A stretch of 64,000 nucleotides of DNA from WJJR01 sp964440935 (lineage in GTDB: Bacteria; Zixibacteria; MSB-5A5; WJJR01): positions 3,369-67,368 of the forward strand of contig CAYTTY010000018.1 in the NCBI GenBank assembly GCA_964440935.1. The letters are read 5' to 3'. The translations under genes were made by a program, and so were the position numbers. Positions 25,767 through 33,899 of this stretch are shown piece after piece. Positions within the stretch are counted from its first letter, which is position 1, and every line of letters starts with the position of its first letter. The notes beneath the pieces are model-generated. The model was not told where the DNA came from and searched no databases. It worked only from the letters and a program-made list of their open reading frames with translations.

Positions 25767-26252
25767 ATGGTTAAGGCGAAGATCAATGGGCTGGCGTTGG
25801 ATGTGACGTCCAATTCCCCCGTCGTCGTACTGGCGCCGGAAGAGGGCGATTTGGTGCTCCCGATCTGGATCGGCCACTTCGAGGCGTGGGCCATCGCCAT
25901 GGAATTATCGGGAGTGGCGTCGAAACGGCCATTGACCCACGATCTGCTCAATGGTGTGATCGGACGTTTGGGAGGATCCGTTGCCAAAATTGAGGTAACG
26001 GAACTTCGTGAGCAAACGTTCTATGCCAAGATCTTCGTCAATCGCAACGGCCAGACGCTCGAAATCGACGCGCGACCGTCCGATTCGATTGCCCTGGCCC
26101 TGAAGGCGAAGGCGCCGATCTTCGTGAACGAGGACCTTTTTCAGTCGCGCCCCCAGCAGGGTGAAGAGGGGCAGGAACAGTACGATCCCGAAGCGCTGAA
26201 AGAACGGTTGCGAAATCTGAATCCGGAAGATTTCGGCAAATACTCCCTCTGA
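25767..26252 (+). CDS. bifunctional nuclease family protein (DUF151)
   Basis: A 161-residue protein. GGGAGAG precedes the ATG. The DUF151 core is clear: VVVLAPEEGDLVLPIWIGHF, RPLTHDLLNGVIGRLGG, FYAKIFVNRNGQTLEIDARP and SDSIALALKAKAPIFVNEDL. In plants and bacteria this family has reported nuclease activity or regulatory roles. A short charged C-terminal extension ends in NPEDFGKYSL. The location directly after rplI suggests shared transcription with the ribosomal genes. Confidence 0.9.
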   Translation: MVKAKINGLALDVTSNSPVVVLAPEEGDLVLPIWIGHFEAWAIAMELSGVASKRPLTHDLLNGVIGRLGGSVAKIEVTELREQTFYAKIFVNRNGQTLEIDARPSDSIALALKAKAPIFVNEDLFQSRPQQGEEGQEQYDPEALKERLRNLNPEDFGKYSL

Positions 26253-26305
26253 TCGATTTCAACAGTGCGACAGACGCAGTGCCGTCGACGAGTCAATACC
26301 ACGCG

Positions 26306-28144
26306 ATGCCATCCGCGGATCGGCTAATATCCGCGTCGCGACGGTTCCGTCGAAACGCTCATCGCCGTGCCTATGCGGCGGTCGGGATGGGTGTGTGCAT
26401 CCTGTTGCTGGCATCCTCGGTTTGGGCGGCGATTCCCGGTGGGCGTGCGCTGAAAACGCGCGACCAGGTGTTACGGGAACGATTCGAAGCCGCCGTTGAT
26501 CTGTACGTCGACGGGGAATACGCCGTCGCCGAACAAGAATTCCGCGACATCTCCTCGTCGGCGAGCTTGTCACGGCGCGGGCAGGAAGTCGCCGACTTCA
26601 TGGTGGGCAAGTGCCTGTACGCCGGCGAGGCCTATGGAGTCTGTCGCAACTTCTTCGCGTACTACATCGACACACACCCCAACTCGCCCTACCTCGCAGC
26701 CGCATACATTATGATCGGTCACTGTGCGTTTCGATTGGGAGAGGATGTTACCGCCGTCAATGCGTACGTCGCGGCGCTCGGTGTGCGAGATGATGAGTAT
26801 GAACCGGTCGCGCGGAAAAATCTCGAACCCCTGATCACGTGGTCGCTGTCTCAAACCGAACTGGAGATTCTCCTGACCTCGTTGGATGAGTCACCGGAAT
26901 ACGATTGGGTGCGACTGTGGATTGCCGATCGTTGGAGCGCGCAAGGACGAGAACGGCTGGCGAATGATATCTATGCCGAAATAACCACGCGCCATCCGTC
27001 ATCGGAACCGGCAACACTAGCGAGTGCGAGACTTGGTAATGGTACATCCGTTGCTGAGCGAACCAAGCAATTCGTGATCGGCGTGTTGGGACCCATGTCC
27101 GGCGATTTTGAGGAGTTCGGGTACGATATCGTGCGTGGGGCACAACTGGCCGCCGCTCAATTTCCGGCAGGTGTTACCATTGAAGTGTTCGACACGCAAG
27201 CCGACTCGGCCCGTGCGGTCATGATGGTCGATTCGGTTGTCCATCATCGCTGTGACTGTGTCATCGGACCGCTCCACTCCGCGGCGATTTTGGGTACGGC
27301 ACCATTGTTTGATGACGAGGGAATTCCCCAGGTGCTGCCGCTGGCGCGCCGCGGCGGTTACAGTGAGTCCTATGACCGGCTGTTCCAGATGTCGCGTCCA
27401 CCCGCCGAGCAGGCGCACCGGCTCGCCGAGTACGCCATACACACCTTGCACTTGGATCCGTTGAGTGCATTGGTGTCCGACACACCAGAGGGACGTGAAG
27501 CGGGAACCGCCTTCGCTGATTTGGTTGAGTGGGAAGGGCGCACCATGCACCCGGTCCAGTACTTTACACCCGGGGATACGGATTTCGGTGAACAACTGAG
27601 AACGCTCCGACAGCGGACACTGCCGCCCGACTTGACAAAGGAACAACGAGAAGACACGCTGTCGTTGATGGAAGGAATGCTCGTCTGGGGAGATGCCGAA
27701 GACATTGTGTTGATCGCTCCTCAGATGGTTTTTCACGGTTTTCGCGTCTATGCCTTCGGCCCCGAAGGGTGGTCCGACAAAGACGGCTTACGGCGCATGC
27801 GGAAGTCCTTGGATTCAACGATCTTCGTCTCGTACGACTGGGTTGATGAGTCGCGGCCCGAGTGGCAGGCGTTTGTCCGGGAGTTTGAGACGGAATGGTC
27901 GTATCTACCGGCACCGCTCTCCGCACGAGTCTATGACGTAGTAAGCTGGCTGGGCGAGGGCGTTGGACGGAACCCAAAGCCAAGACAAATCGTCCTCACG
28001 TTATCGCGTGAATCGGGCTATCGCGGCGCCACCGGGGAATGGCGTTTCGATGAAGACGGATATCCCACTCACATTCCCGTCTTGCACTACGTGAATCGTC
28101 GCATTGTCCCCGTGGAGGCGAATAAACCGGAGAAATCGAAATGA
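26306..28144 (+). CDS. TPR / periplasmic-binding-protein fusion (LppC/LivJ-like)
   Basis: About 612 residues and exported. The ATG at 26306 gives a basic start and a hydrophobic segment (YAAVGMGVCILLLASSVWA); a GTG at 26279 is also open and neither has a strong binding site. Residues about 45-240 are helical repeats of TPR character (YAVAEQEFRDISSSASLS, YLAAAYIMIGHCAFRLGE). Residues about 255-600 are a type 1 periplasmic binding protein (IGVLGPMSGDFEEFGYDIVRG, CDCVIGPLHSAAI, SALVSDTPEGREAGTAF, FVSYDWVDESRPEW). The combination of TPR and LivJ-like domain is the layout of LpoA-type penicillin-binding-protein activators and of ABC-substrate-binding homologues. It probably acts in the envelope. 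Confidence 0.8.
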   Translation: MPSADRLISASRRFRRNAHRRAYAAVGMGVCILLLASSVWAAIPGGRALKTRDQVLRERFEAAVDLYVDGEYAVAEQEFRDISSSASLSRRGQEVADFMVGKCLYAGEAYGVCRNFFAYYIDTHPNSPYLAAAYIMIGHCAFRLGEDVTAVNAYVAALGVRDDEYEPVARKNLEPLITWSLSQTELEILLTSLDESPEYDWVRLWIADRWSAQGRERLANDIYAEITTRHPSSEPATLASARLGNGTSVAERTKQFVIGVLGPMSGDFEEFGYDIVRGAQLAAAQFPAGVTIEVFDTQADSARAVMMVDSVVHHRCDCVIGPLHSAAILGTAPLFDDEGIPQVLPLARRGGYSESYDRLFQMSRPPAEQAHRLAEYAIHTLHLDPLSALVSDTPEGREAGTAFADLVEWEGRTMHPVQYFTPGDTDFGEQLRTLRQRTLPPDLTKEQREDTLSLMEGMLVWGDAEDIVLIAPQMVFHGFRVYAFGPEGWSDKDGLRRMRKSLDSTIFVSYDWVDESRPEWQAFVREFETEWSYLPAPLSARVYDVVSWLGEGVGRNPKPRQIVLTLSRESGYRGATGEWRFDEDGYPTHIPVLHYVNRRIVPVEANKPEKSK

Positions 28145-28157
28145 GAGGATGGCCGAT

Positions 28158-28403
28158 ATGAGTCCTGACGAACAACAACAACCATATGCTTTGCGCATGG
28201 TGGTCGATGGCAAAGAGCGCAAGATTTCCTACCAAGAACTGGCGCTGTCCAACAACCTGGCCCAGGAAGCGCTGGTCCGCCTGCTCGTGCGCAAAAAGCT
28301 GATCGATCCGAATGAACTGCTTGAAGAGATCAACAAGGTCAAAAACGAGCGGTACCGTGTTGATCCGGGCCAGGGAGGAGCGCCGGGCGGCACGGTGAGT
28401 TGA
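28158..28403 (+). CDS. small conserved-looking hypothetical protein
   Basis: An 81-residue soluble protein. I choose the ATG at 28158 because GAGAGG is about nine bases upstream; the ATG at 28149 is too close to it. Features: MVVDGKERKISYQELALSNN then NLAQEALVRLLVRKKLIDPN and a helical charged segment (LLEEINKVKNERY), ending Gly/Pro-rich. It lies 13 bases after the TPR/binding-protein gene and one base before the next gene, so it is clearly part of that operon. The function is unknown. Confidence 0.65.
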   Translation: MSPDEQQQPYALRMVVDGKERKISYQELALSNNLAQEALVRLLVRKKLIDPNELLEEINKVKNERYRVDPGQGGAPGGTVS

Positions 28404-28404
28404 C

Positions 28405-28887
28405 ATGAGTGTCCTCTTCACACACGCCGACGTGGAGTCGGTTCATGAACACGATGACCCCGCACGCGTCCTGTTGTCCTGGCGGTCGCATCCGGTGCAA
28501 CGGCAGGGATCGCGCCGGGGGCTGGCGATCGCCGTGGTGGCCGGTATCCCGATGGCTTTGTGGTTTCTCTATGGCCCGTTCTATGCGCTGTTGGCCGTCG
28601 CGATCCTGGGGGGATCACTGTCTTCGTTTTTTTTACCGACTCACTATGTCCTGTATGCAGGCGGACTCGAATCACGTTTTCTCGGTGTGCATCGCCGGTT
28701 TACGTGGGACCAATTCCGCAGCTACTATCCGGACAAGAATGGTGTGTTACTCTCGCCTTTCGTGCAACCGTCGCGACTGGAGAATTTCCGAGGATTCTAT
28801 CTGCGGTTCGATGGACAACGGGAGAACGTATTGCGCATTGTCTCCGAACGCGTTCGTACAACCTCTGAGGAGGAATCCTCAGAATGA
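28405..28887 (+). CDS. membrane protein with paired transmembrane segments and a PH-like domain
   Basis: A 160-residue protein. An N-terminal soluble part (FTHADVESVHEHDDPARVLL) is followed by two transmembrane segments (GLAIAVVAGIPMALWFLYG, FYALLAVAILGGSLSSFF) and then a beta-rich C-terminal domain (YVLYAGGLESRFLGVHRRFT, FRGFYLRFDGQREN). This layout resembles bacterial PH-like domain (YdbS-type) membrane proteins. It shares a translational overlap with the downstream gene (ATGA) and is one base from the gene upstream. Confidence 0.65.
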   Translation: MSVLFTHADVESVHEHDDPARVLLSWRSHPVQRQGSRRGLAIAVVAGIPMALWFLYGPFYALLAVAILGGSLSSFFLPTHYVLYAGGLESRFLGVHRRFTWDQFRSYYPDKNGVLLSPFVQPSRLENFRGFYLRFDGQRENVLRIVSERVRTTSEEESSE

Positions 28888-29318
28888 GCTTTAAAAGCTG
28901 GTTCAATGCCCGCGCTGGTGCGAAGGACGGGCCACCACCTCTAACGGAGCGTGAGGCGGAAGTGATGGAGAAGATCGCCGCCAAAGTCGTCGAATGGAAG
29001 ATGACCGTTCCGGCAATCCTCGCGCTGGAGTCCGTCAAACCGCTCAATTACATCGGCGCTCAAGCCATGGTGTTCTTTGAGCCATTTGTTCAAGCGTTAT
29101 TCAATATCAAAGACTATGACACCTTCCGCGAAATGATGGAGCGTCGTGAGAACGTGGAACGGCTGCTTTTGAAGATCGAAGAGTTGGATGCCAAGGCCCT
29201 AGAGCGTGAGAACGAGACGCGTCGACTGCGGCGGGCCCAACGGAAGCGTCGGTGGTGGTGGCCATTCGGGGCATCTTCCGATAAATCCAACGATTCCACT
29301 CCGCCTTCGGCGCCCTGA
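28884..29318 (+). CDS. hypothetical protein, last gene of the unit
   Basis: A 144-residue protein whose ATG overlaps the preceding stop (ATGA). It is predicted helical: EREAEVMEKIAAKVVEWKM, TVPAILALESVKPLNYIGAQ, FREMMERRENVERLLLKIEE, then a highly basic Arg-rich segment with WWW (RRAQRKRRWWWPFG) and a short disordered tail. The hydrophobic stretch AQAMVFFEPFVQALF may be an amphipathic membrane contact. No known domain. It is co-transcribed with the two genes upstream. Confidence 0.65.
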   Translation: MSFKSWFNARAGAKDGPPPLTEREAEVMEKIAAKVVEWKMTVPAILALESVKPLNYIGAQAMVFFEPFVQALFNIKDYDTFREMMERRENVERLLLKIEELDAKALERENETRRLRRAQRKRRWWWPFGASSDKSNDSTPPSAP

Positions 29319-29379
29319 TGACGGGGTGTTTCACCGGACTTGCCCAACGGAAATACTGACCACTGAGTTGACCCTTCAG

Positions 29380-29407
29380 TTGATTTGCCGTCCGCGCTCA
29401 CTATATT
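29380..29407 (+). promoter_or_regulatory. promoter of the pyruvoyl arginine decarboxylase gene
   Basis: A -35 box TTGATT (29380-29385) and a -10 box TATATT (29402-29407) are separated by 16 bases, 46 bases upstream of the ATG. A second TTGACC lies nine bases further upstream. The match to the sigma70 consensus is good. Confidence 0.6.
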
Positions 29408-29453
29408 GCCCGCGCGCCGATGGCGATTCGTTCGTCCTGGAGGAGAGAGGTCA

Positions 29454-30002
29454 ATGATTGTTGCTAAAGAGATTTTCCTGACCAAGGGAGTCGGGAGACA
29501 TAGAGAGCGCTTGTCCAGTTTTGAGTTGGCGCTCCGCGACGCCGGAATTGCGCACTACAACTTGGTGCCTGTGTCATCGATTCTGCCGCCGCACTGCCGG
29601 GTGATATCGCGTCAGGCGGGATTGAAGAAAATGACCCAGGGGCAGATAGCGTTTGTTGTGATGAGCCGGAATGACACTTGTGAACCGTCACGTTTGATTT
29701 CAGCCACGATCGGATTAGCGATTCCGAAAGACCCGAGTCAAGTCGGCTACTTGACGGAGCACCACGATTACGGTATGACCGAACGCCGGGCCGGTGAATA
29801 CGCCGAGGATTTGGCTGCGACGATGCTGGCAACATCACTCGGATTGGATTTCGACGTCGACAAGAGTTGGGACGAAAACAAAGAAGAATGGAAGATTTCG
29901 GGAAAAATTTACCGGACCCGAAACTCCACTCAATCCGCCACCGGTGATAAGAATGGTCTGTGGACAAGCGTTGTGGCCGCGGCCGTTCTGATTACCGATT
30001 GA
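29454..30002 (+). CDS. pyruvoyl-dependent arginine decarboxylase
   Basis: A 182-residue decarboxylase converting arginine to agmatine, the first step of putrescine synthesis via agmatine. The ATG at 29454 has AGGAGAGAGG just upstream. The self-cleavage site VPVSSILPP (Ser41-Ser42) produces the pyruvoyl prosthetic group from the second serine. KGVGRHRERLSSFELALRDA, FVVMSRNDT and IGLAIPKD match the archaeal and chlamydial enzymes. It is followed by a strong terminator and then by an agmatinase gene, which completes the pathway to putrescine. Confidence 0.93.
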   Translation: MIVAKEIFLTKGVGRHRERLSSFELALRDAGIAHYNLVPVSSILPPHCRVISRQAGLKKMTQGQIAFVVMSRNDTCEPSRLISATIGLAIPKDPSQVGYLTEHHDYGMTERRAGEYAEDLAATMLATSLGLDFDVDKSWDENKEEWKISGKIYRTRNSTQSATGDKNGLWTSVVAAAVLITD

Positions 30003-30026
30003 CGCATGAGGCATAAGCAGGTAGCG

Positions 30027-30056
30027 GGCACTCCGGGTGGCCGGAGTGCCGTTTTT
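30027..30056 (+). terminator. intrinsic terminator after arginine decarboxylase
   Basis: A perfect ten-base-pair stem (GGCACTCCGG/CCGGAGTGCC), tetraloop GTGG and a run of five T after a G. This is the strongest terminator in the window. It separates transcription of the decarboxylase from the agmatinase gene. Confidence 0.9.
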
Positions 30057-30082
30057 ATGAACGCTTACCGTCTGCAAGTCGA

Positions 30083-30088
30083 TATACT
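30083..30088 (+). promoter_or_regulatory. possible -10 box of the agmatinase gene
   Basis: TATACT ends seven bases before the ATG at 30095, so transcription would begin at or very near the start codon. The -35 region is weak, so this is tentative. An own promoter is expected because a strong terminator lies just upstream. Confidence 0.35.
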
Positions 30089-30094
30089 GTTGTT

Positions 30095-30982
30095 ATGATA
30101 TCGTCACCCGATCTCGATCCGCCCCGGGGACATAACTTCCTCGGATTAACCAACGACGAATCAGCCTACACGTCGGCGCGTGTCGTAATCGTCCCCGTAG
30201 CCTATGATGCGACCACCTCATATAAGTCGGGAACGAAAGATGGTCCGGCAGCGATCATCGCCGCCTCACGAGAAATCGAGTCGACCGACCGTGGCGCCGG
30301 CCCCGATCTGGCCGAGCTTGGCATTCATACGGCTGATGAAGTGGAGGCCGAATCCGACGGACCCGCCATCATGGTGGCCAAAGTCGAGCGTGAAATCGGC
30401 CGCCATCTCGATGCAAAGAAATACTGCGCCATGCTCGGCGGCGAGCATTCACTTACCGCTGCCGCCGTCCGCGCACATAAATCGCGAATTCCCAATCTGT
30501 CTGTACTGCAAATCGACGCTCACGCCGACATGCGCGACACCTATCAGGGATCGAAGCACTCCCATGCTACGGTTATGCGACGCGTCCGTGAAGTTTGCCC
30601 AGCGGTATCGGTCGGCATTCGGAGTGCATCCAAGGCGTGTCTCAAAGAGATCGCCGATCGAAAACTCCCAATCGTCTGGGCCCGTGACTGTGTGGGACGA
30701 TCGGATTGGCATGATCGCGCCATCGATCAGCTCAGCGATGATGTCTATCTGACGTTTGATCTGGACGGGTTCGATCCGTCGATTATGCCCTCCGTCGGTA
30801 CACCGGAGCCGGGTGGTTTGCTCTGGTACGAAACCATCGATTTCCTGAAGAAGGTCGCTGGCAAACGGAGAATCGTCGGGTTTGACGTGGTCGAACTGAT
30901 GCCCATCCCGGGACTGCACCATTCTGACTTCACGGCGGCGCGTTTGGTGACCGAGCTGCTACGGATGACACAGTCGTTATGA
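30095..30982 (+). CDS. speB: agmatinase
   Basis: A 295-residue ureohydrolase turning agmatine into putrescine and urea. The di-manganese ligands are visible: LGGEHSLTA (His), IDAHADMRD (Asp, His, Asp) and TFDLDGFDPS (two Asp). The full length matches agmatinases, and the pyruvoyl arginine decarboxylase directly upstream supports agmatine rather than arginine as substrate. The ATG at 30095 has no ribosome binding site, fitting a leaderless mRNA. The stop overlaps the next start (ATGA). Confidence 0.93.
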   Translation: MISSPDLDPPRGHNFLGLTNDESAYTSARVVIVPVAYDATTSYKSGTKDGPAAIIAASREIESTDRGAGPDLAELGIHTADEVEAESDGPAIMVAKVEREIGRHLDAKKYCAMLGGEHSLTAAAVRAHKSRIPNLSVLQIDAHADMRDTYQGSKHSHATVMRRVREVCPAVSVGIRSASKACLKEIADRKLPIVWARDCVGRSDWHDRAIDQLSDDVYLTFDLDGFDPSIMPSVGTPEPGGLLWYETIDFLKKVAGKRRIVGFDVVELMPIPGLHHSDFTAARLVTELLRMTQSL

Positions 30983-31467
30983 GTTCATCAATCCCATTCG
31001 ATCTCGAACGCGCCGAATACTTTATGCGCCAGGCCCTCCAGGAAGCCGAACAGGCATTCGATGAGGGAGAGGTACCGATCGGTGCCGTCGTGGTCAAAGA
31101 CAACCGCGTGGTCGGACGCGGTCATAACCAAACCGAACGTCTCGGCGATCCGACCGCACATGCTGAAATTGTCGCCATTGGAGCGGCGGCGGCGCATTTC
31201 GACTCATGGCGGCTCACCGGCGGCACCTTGTATTCCACCATTGAACCGTGCGTGATGTGTGCCGGGGCCAGTGTCTTGTCGCGGCTGGATTGCCTGGTCT
31301 ACGGGGCCACCGACCCGAAATTCGGCGGATGTGTCTCCCTCTTTGAGATCCCATCCGACCAGCGCCTCAATCACCGGATCGAGATGATCGGCGGCATCAT
31401 GGCGGAGCAAGCGGCCGCCCTGATGCGTGATTTCTTCGTCCAGCAGCGGCTCAAGAACGCCAGATGA
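30979..31467 (+). CDS. tadA: tRNA-specific adenosine deaminase
   Basis: A 162-residue zinc deaminase that converts adenosine-34 of tRNA-Arg(ACG) to inosine. The zinc site is HAEIVAIGAAA (His and catalytic Glu) and PCVMCAGA (two Cys). The helix before it (FMRQALQEAEQAFDEGEVPI) and the KDNRVVGRGHNQTE strand are TadA-typical. It overlaps speB by four bases and is co-transcribed with it. Confidence 0.94.
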   Translation: MSSSIPFDLERAEYFMRQALQEAEQAFDEGEVPIGAVVVKDNRVVGRGHNQTERLGDPTAHAEIVAIGAAAAHFDSWRLTGGTLYSTIEPCVMCAGASVLSRLDCLVYGATDPKFGGCVSLFEIPSDQRLNHRIEMIGGIMAEQAAALMRDFFVQQRLKNAR

Positions 31468-31498
31468 ACCCGAGATTGGCCACGTAGTAAGACTAGTG

Positions 31499-31975
31499 AT
31501 GGTTGTTGATCCCCAGAAACTGTCTGAACGCGCCTCACGGATAGGTATGGTGGTAAACCTGATGCTGCCCGCCGGCATCGCGTTGCTGGCGTTCGCGATT
31601 CACGCGTCGCGCCTCGTTCCTACCTGGGACATGGCAACCGCCAGCCCGCCGGTTCCCTTTCTCGTCTGTGGAGCGTTGGCGCTGGGTGAACTGGTGGCAG
31701 CCTTCATTCTGAGGCGGCAGTTCTTCACCCGGCAGCGGGTAGAGCCGATTCGGCATGATCCGGCCGCAATCGATCAATGGCTGTTGAAATCGTCGATTAT
31801 TATCTACGCGCTCGGCGCCTCACCGATCATCTATGGCTCGATCCTCTACATCTTATCTGGTGATATACGCCAGCTGGCGTTCTTCGGGATGATCACCTTG
31901 CTGGCCTACCGCCTGTTCCATCCAACGGCGGACCAGTTGGAGGACATTCTCAAAGCGCCGGAGACCGCCGCATGA
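31499..31975 (+). CDS. integral membrane protein, four predicted transmembrane segments
   Basis: A 158-residue hydrophobic protein with transmembrane segments around MVVNLMLPAGIALLAFAI, VPFLVCGALALGELVAAFIL, IIYALGASPIIYGSILYIL and LAFFGMITLLAYRLF. No family recognised. The start may be GTG 31496 or ATG 31499, without a clear ribosome binding site. The gene overlaps the next by four bases (ATGA), so the two are one unit, possibly after tadA as well (31-base gap). Confidence 0.65.
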   Translation: MVVDPQKLSERASRIGMVVNLMLPAGIALLAFAIHASRLVPTWDMATASPPVPFLVCGALALGELVAAFILRRQFFTRQRVEPIRHDPAAIDQWLLKSSIIIYALGASPIIYGSILYILSGDIRQLAFFGMITLLAYRLFHPTADQLEDILKAPETAA

Positions 31976-32676
31976 CCACACCTCAGAAGCCTAACGTATA
32001 CGTTAACTGGGCCACGGCGGGCCGGATGGCCACGATACTCCTGCTTTTGGTGGTCGTCGCCCATTGCTCGATCGAATCAGAGCGCCCCCAGACCATGCAG
32101 GAAAAGTACCAGCTTTCCGACGACGAAGCCTGGCTCTGGGAACAACTCTATGTAGCCGACGCCGAAACGACCGCCACGGTTTTCTGGAACCTCATCGGCC
32201 GGGGGCGATTCGACGAGGCGATGTTGATGATCAAGCGGTTCGATGATCGGCGGATGACTCGAATCTTTGAAGATAAAGTCGAAAATCTCTGGAGTGTGGC
32301 CTACCGCTGGCCGGCTGACGACTTGACCGAGGAACCGCCGTTCGAGCTGGGTAAGAGCGAGACAGTTGGCTTCCGCACTTGGGGTGAGTTGTGGCGAGGT
32401 GGCTTCCAACGTGCGGTCCTTTGCGAAGACAGTATCACCGTCTACTTCGTCTTCAATGGCTATTGGCAGACCGACAGCATCCCCCTCTACGCGGCGGTCT
32501 GTTGTGGCGACTTTGGGGAGCGATCTCCGCAGTGGCGTCCCTTCCCGATCACCGTCTTTTCCATCGACGAGTCGGAGCCGACTGAGAAAGTGTACGGCAT
32601 GCCGGTTCGCTGTCGAACGCTCGATGAATTCTGCCAATTCCTCAGAACGCGCACTTACGGCACATTCGGGATTTAA
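31972..32676 (+). CDS. hypothetical envelope-anchored protein
   Basis: A 234-residue protein with one N-terminal hydrophobic segment (MATILLLLVVVAHC); the Cys after VVAH could be a non-canonical lipobox, otherwise it is a membrane anchor. The rest is soluble (YQLSDDEAWLWEQLYVADAE, AEQ-type helices, then a beta-rich part with VLCEDSITVYFVFNGYW). No assigned domain. The start overlaps the preceding stop. Confidence 0.6.
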   Translation: MTTPQKPNVYVNWATAGRMATILLLLVVVAHCSIESERPQTMQEKYQLSDDEAWLWEQLYVADAETTATVFWNLIGRGRFDEAMLMIKRFDDRRMTRIFEDKVENLWSVAYRWPADDLTEEPPFELGKSETVGFRTWGELWRGGFQRAVLCEDSITVYFVFNGYWQTDSIPLYAAVCCGDFGERSPQWRPFPITVFSIDESEPTEKVYGMPVRCRTLDEFCQFLRTRTYGTFGI

Positions 32677-32682
32677 AAGACC

Positions 32683-32712
32683 CTGACAGACCCCCGGTCC
32701 ACTCATTATATT
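32683..32712 (+). promoter_or_regulatory. promoter of the tRNA-Ser gene
   Basis: CTGACA (32683-32688) and TATATT (32707-32712) with 18 bases between. The predicted transcript start, about seven bases after the -10 box, coincides with the first base of the mature tRNA (32719). Confidence 0.5.
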
Positions 32713-32718
32713 GGTTCC

Positions 32719-32805
32719 GGAGAGGTGCCGGAGCGGTCGAACGGGGCGGTCTCGAAAACCGTTGACCTCGCAAGAGGTCCGAGGGTTCGAATCCCTCCCT
32801 CTCCG
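32719..32805 (+). tRNA. tRNA-Ser(CGA)
   Basis: An 87-base class II tRNA. The acceptor stem GGAGAGG/CCTCTCC is perfect, the anticodon loop reads CTCGAAA with anticodon CGA, the long variable arm (GACCTCGCAAGAGGTC) is typical of serine tRNAs, and the T arm is GAGGGTTCGAATCCCTC. The discriminator base is G and CCA is not encoded. CGA reads UCG codons. Confidence 0.95.
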
Positions 32806-33038
32806 TATTGAATTGCCAGCCGTACAGGTCGAATCGGGGCGCGGGTCCGCTGCGACCGTCGGGAACCGGGAACACAGAAATCGTCTCTCCCCCACATTCC
32901 AATTCCCTACGGGCAATATCTTGATTATCGTTTTCAGGTTTTGTACCTAATGGCGCGAACGCCAACTGGAACCCGGCGCTCAGGGCACATGCCGGAGTAC
33001 AACAAACGCGGCAGCGACACTGGATGGAAGACAACACC

Positions 33039-33899
33039 ATGGATCAGGTCGTGTTCGACGGGGCACGTGACCTCTTGGACAAACTGGAGCAGGAGTGGGC
33101 TCCCGAGCCGGACGACAGCACCGGACCGCCCGATCCTGTCCTGCGGCGGCAAATTGTCGAATTGCTGCGGTCCCGACTCAATCAGTCGAGTGCGTCCAAA
33201 TCCGCCGCACCCAGGCCGGACATGTCAGATGCCCCATCAGTTCAACAGATCTCCCACGAGTATCTGACCCGATTGGCGCATTACTTCTCCGGCGAAGAGG
33301 TGACCTTCGATGATCCGGGGCAAATTCGCGCCTTTTGTGAGCGCATTCGGCGCTCAGTGATGATCATGGTCAACGAACTCCGCCAATTGCTCTCCGGACG
33401 CCGACATTTCCAGGAGGAGTTCTCGATGATCAGTTCACGGGTCTCCGACAATGATATCGGAGCCACCCGGATGATCCGGCGCGGCGACATCCACGGCGAT
33501 CTCGGCAAATTTCTCTTCGATTGGCGTGGAGAAGAACAGTCCATACAACATACAAAAGCACTAGAGACCGCCATCGATGAATTGAAGCACCATCAAATGG
33601 CGCTGTTGAGCGGATTCCGGCACTCTCTGAAGGAGGGTACGCGGGCTGTTCTCGATGAAGTCTCACCGGAGATGATCGAAAAGGACGCCGGAGCCGGCGC
33701 CGCGAAGCTCAATCCGTTCCGGCACAAGGCCTGTTGGGAACGCTACTCCAAGCGCTTTGAGCAGATTATGGATGAGGATATAGGCTGGTACCAGGATCGC
33801 TTTCTGCGTGCGTTTCGCGAGGGATACCTCGAATATATGTGGGGGGCAAAGGCAGAATCGGGGTCGGAGCAACCAGCCGGAGGAGACCATGGAGGCTGA
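33039..33899 (+). CDS. tagH: TagH-like protein lacking the FHA domain (T6SS-associated)
   Basis: A 286-residue protein at the head of the T6SS locus. I place the start at ATG 33039, about nine bases after GGAAG; ATG 33024 is in frame. Residues about 110-270 match the C-terminal helical domain that usually follows an FHA domain in TagH/Fha proteins (ERIRRSVMIMVNELRQLLSG, LNPFRHKACWERYSKRFEQI, YQDRFLRAFREGYLEYM). The N-terminal part (residues 1-85) is Asp/Glu/Pro-rich and shows no GR...S..H...N FHA signature. TagH relays threonine phosphorylation to activate some T6SSs; without FHA this control must differ or use another protein. The stop overlaps the tssJ start. Confidence 0.75.
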   Translation: MDQVVFDGARDLLDKLEQEWAPEPDDSTGPPDPVLRRQIVELLRSRLNQSSASKSAAPRPDMSDAPSVQQISHEYLTRLAHYFSGEEVTFDDPGQIRAFCERIRRSVMIMVNELRQLLSGRRHFQEEFSMISSRVSDNDIGATRMIRRGDIHGDLGKFLFDWRGEEQSIQHTKALETAIDELKHHQMALLSGFRHSLKEGTRAVLDEVSPEMIEKDAGAGAAKLNPFRHKACWERYSKRFEQIMDEDIGWYQDRFLRAFREGYLEYMWGAKAESGSEQPAGGDHGG

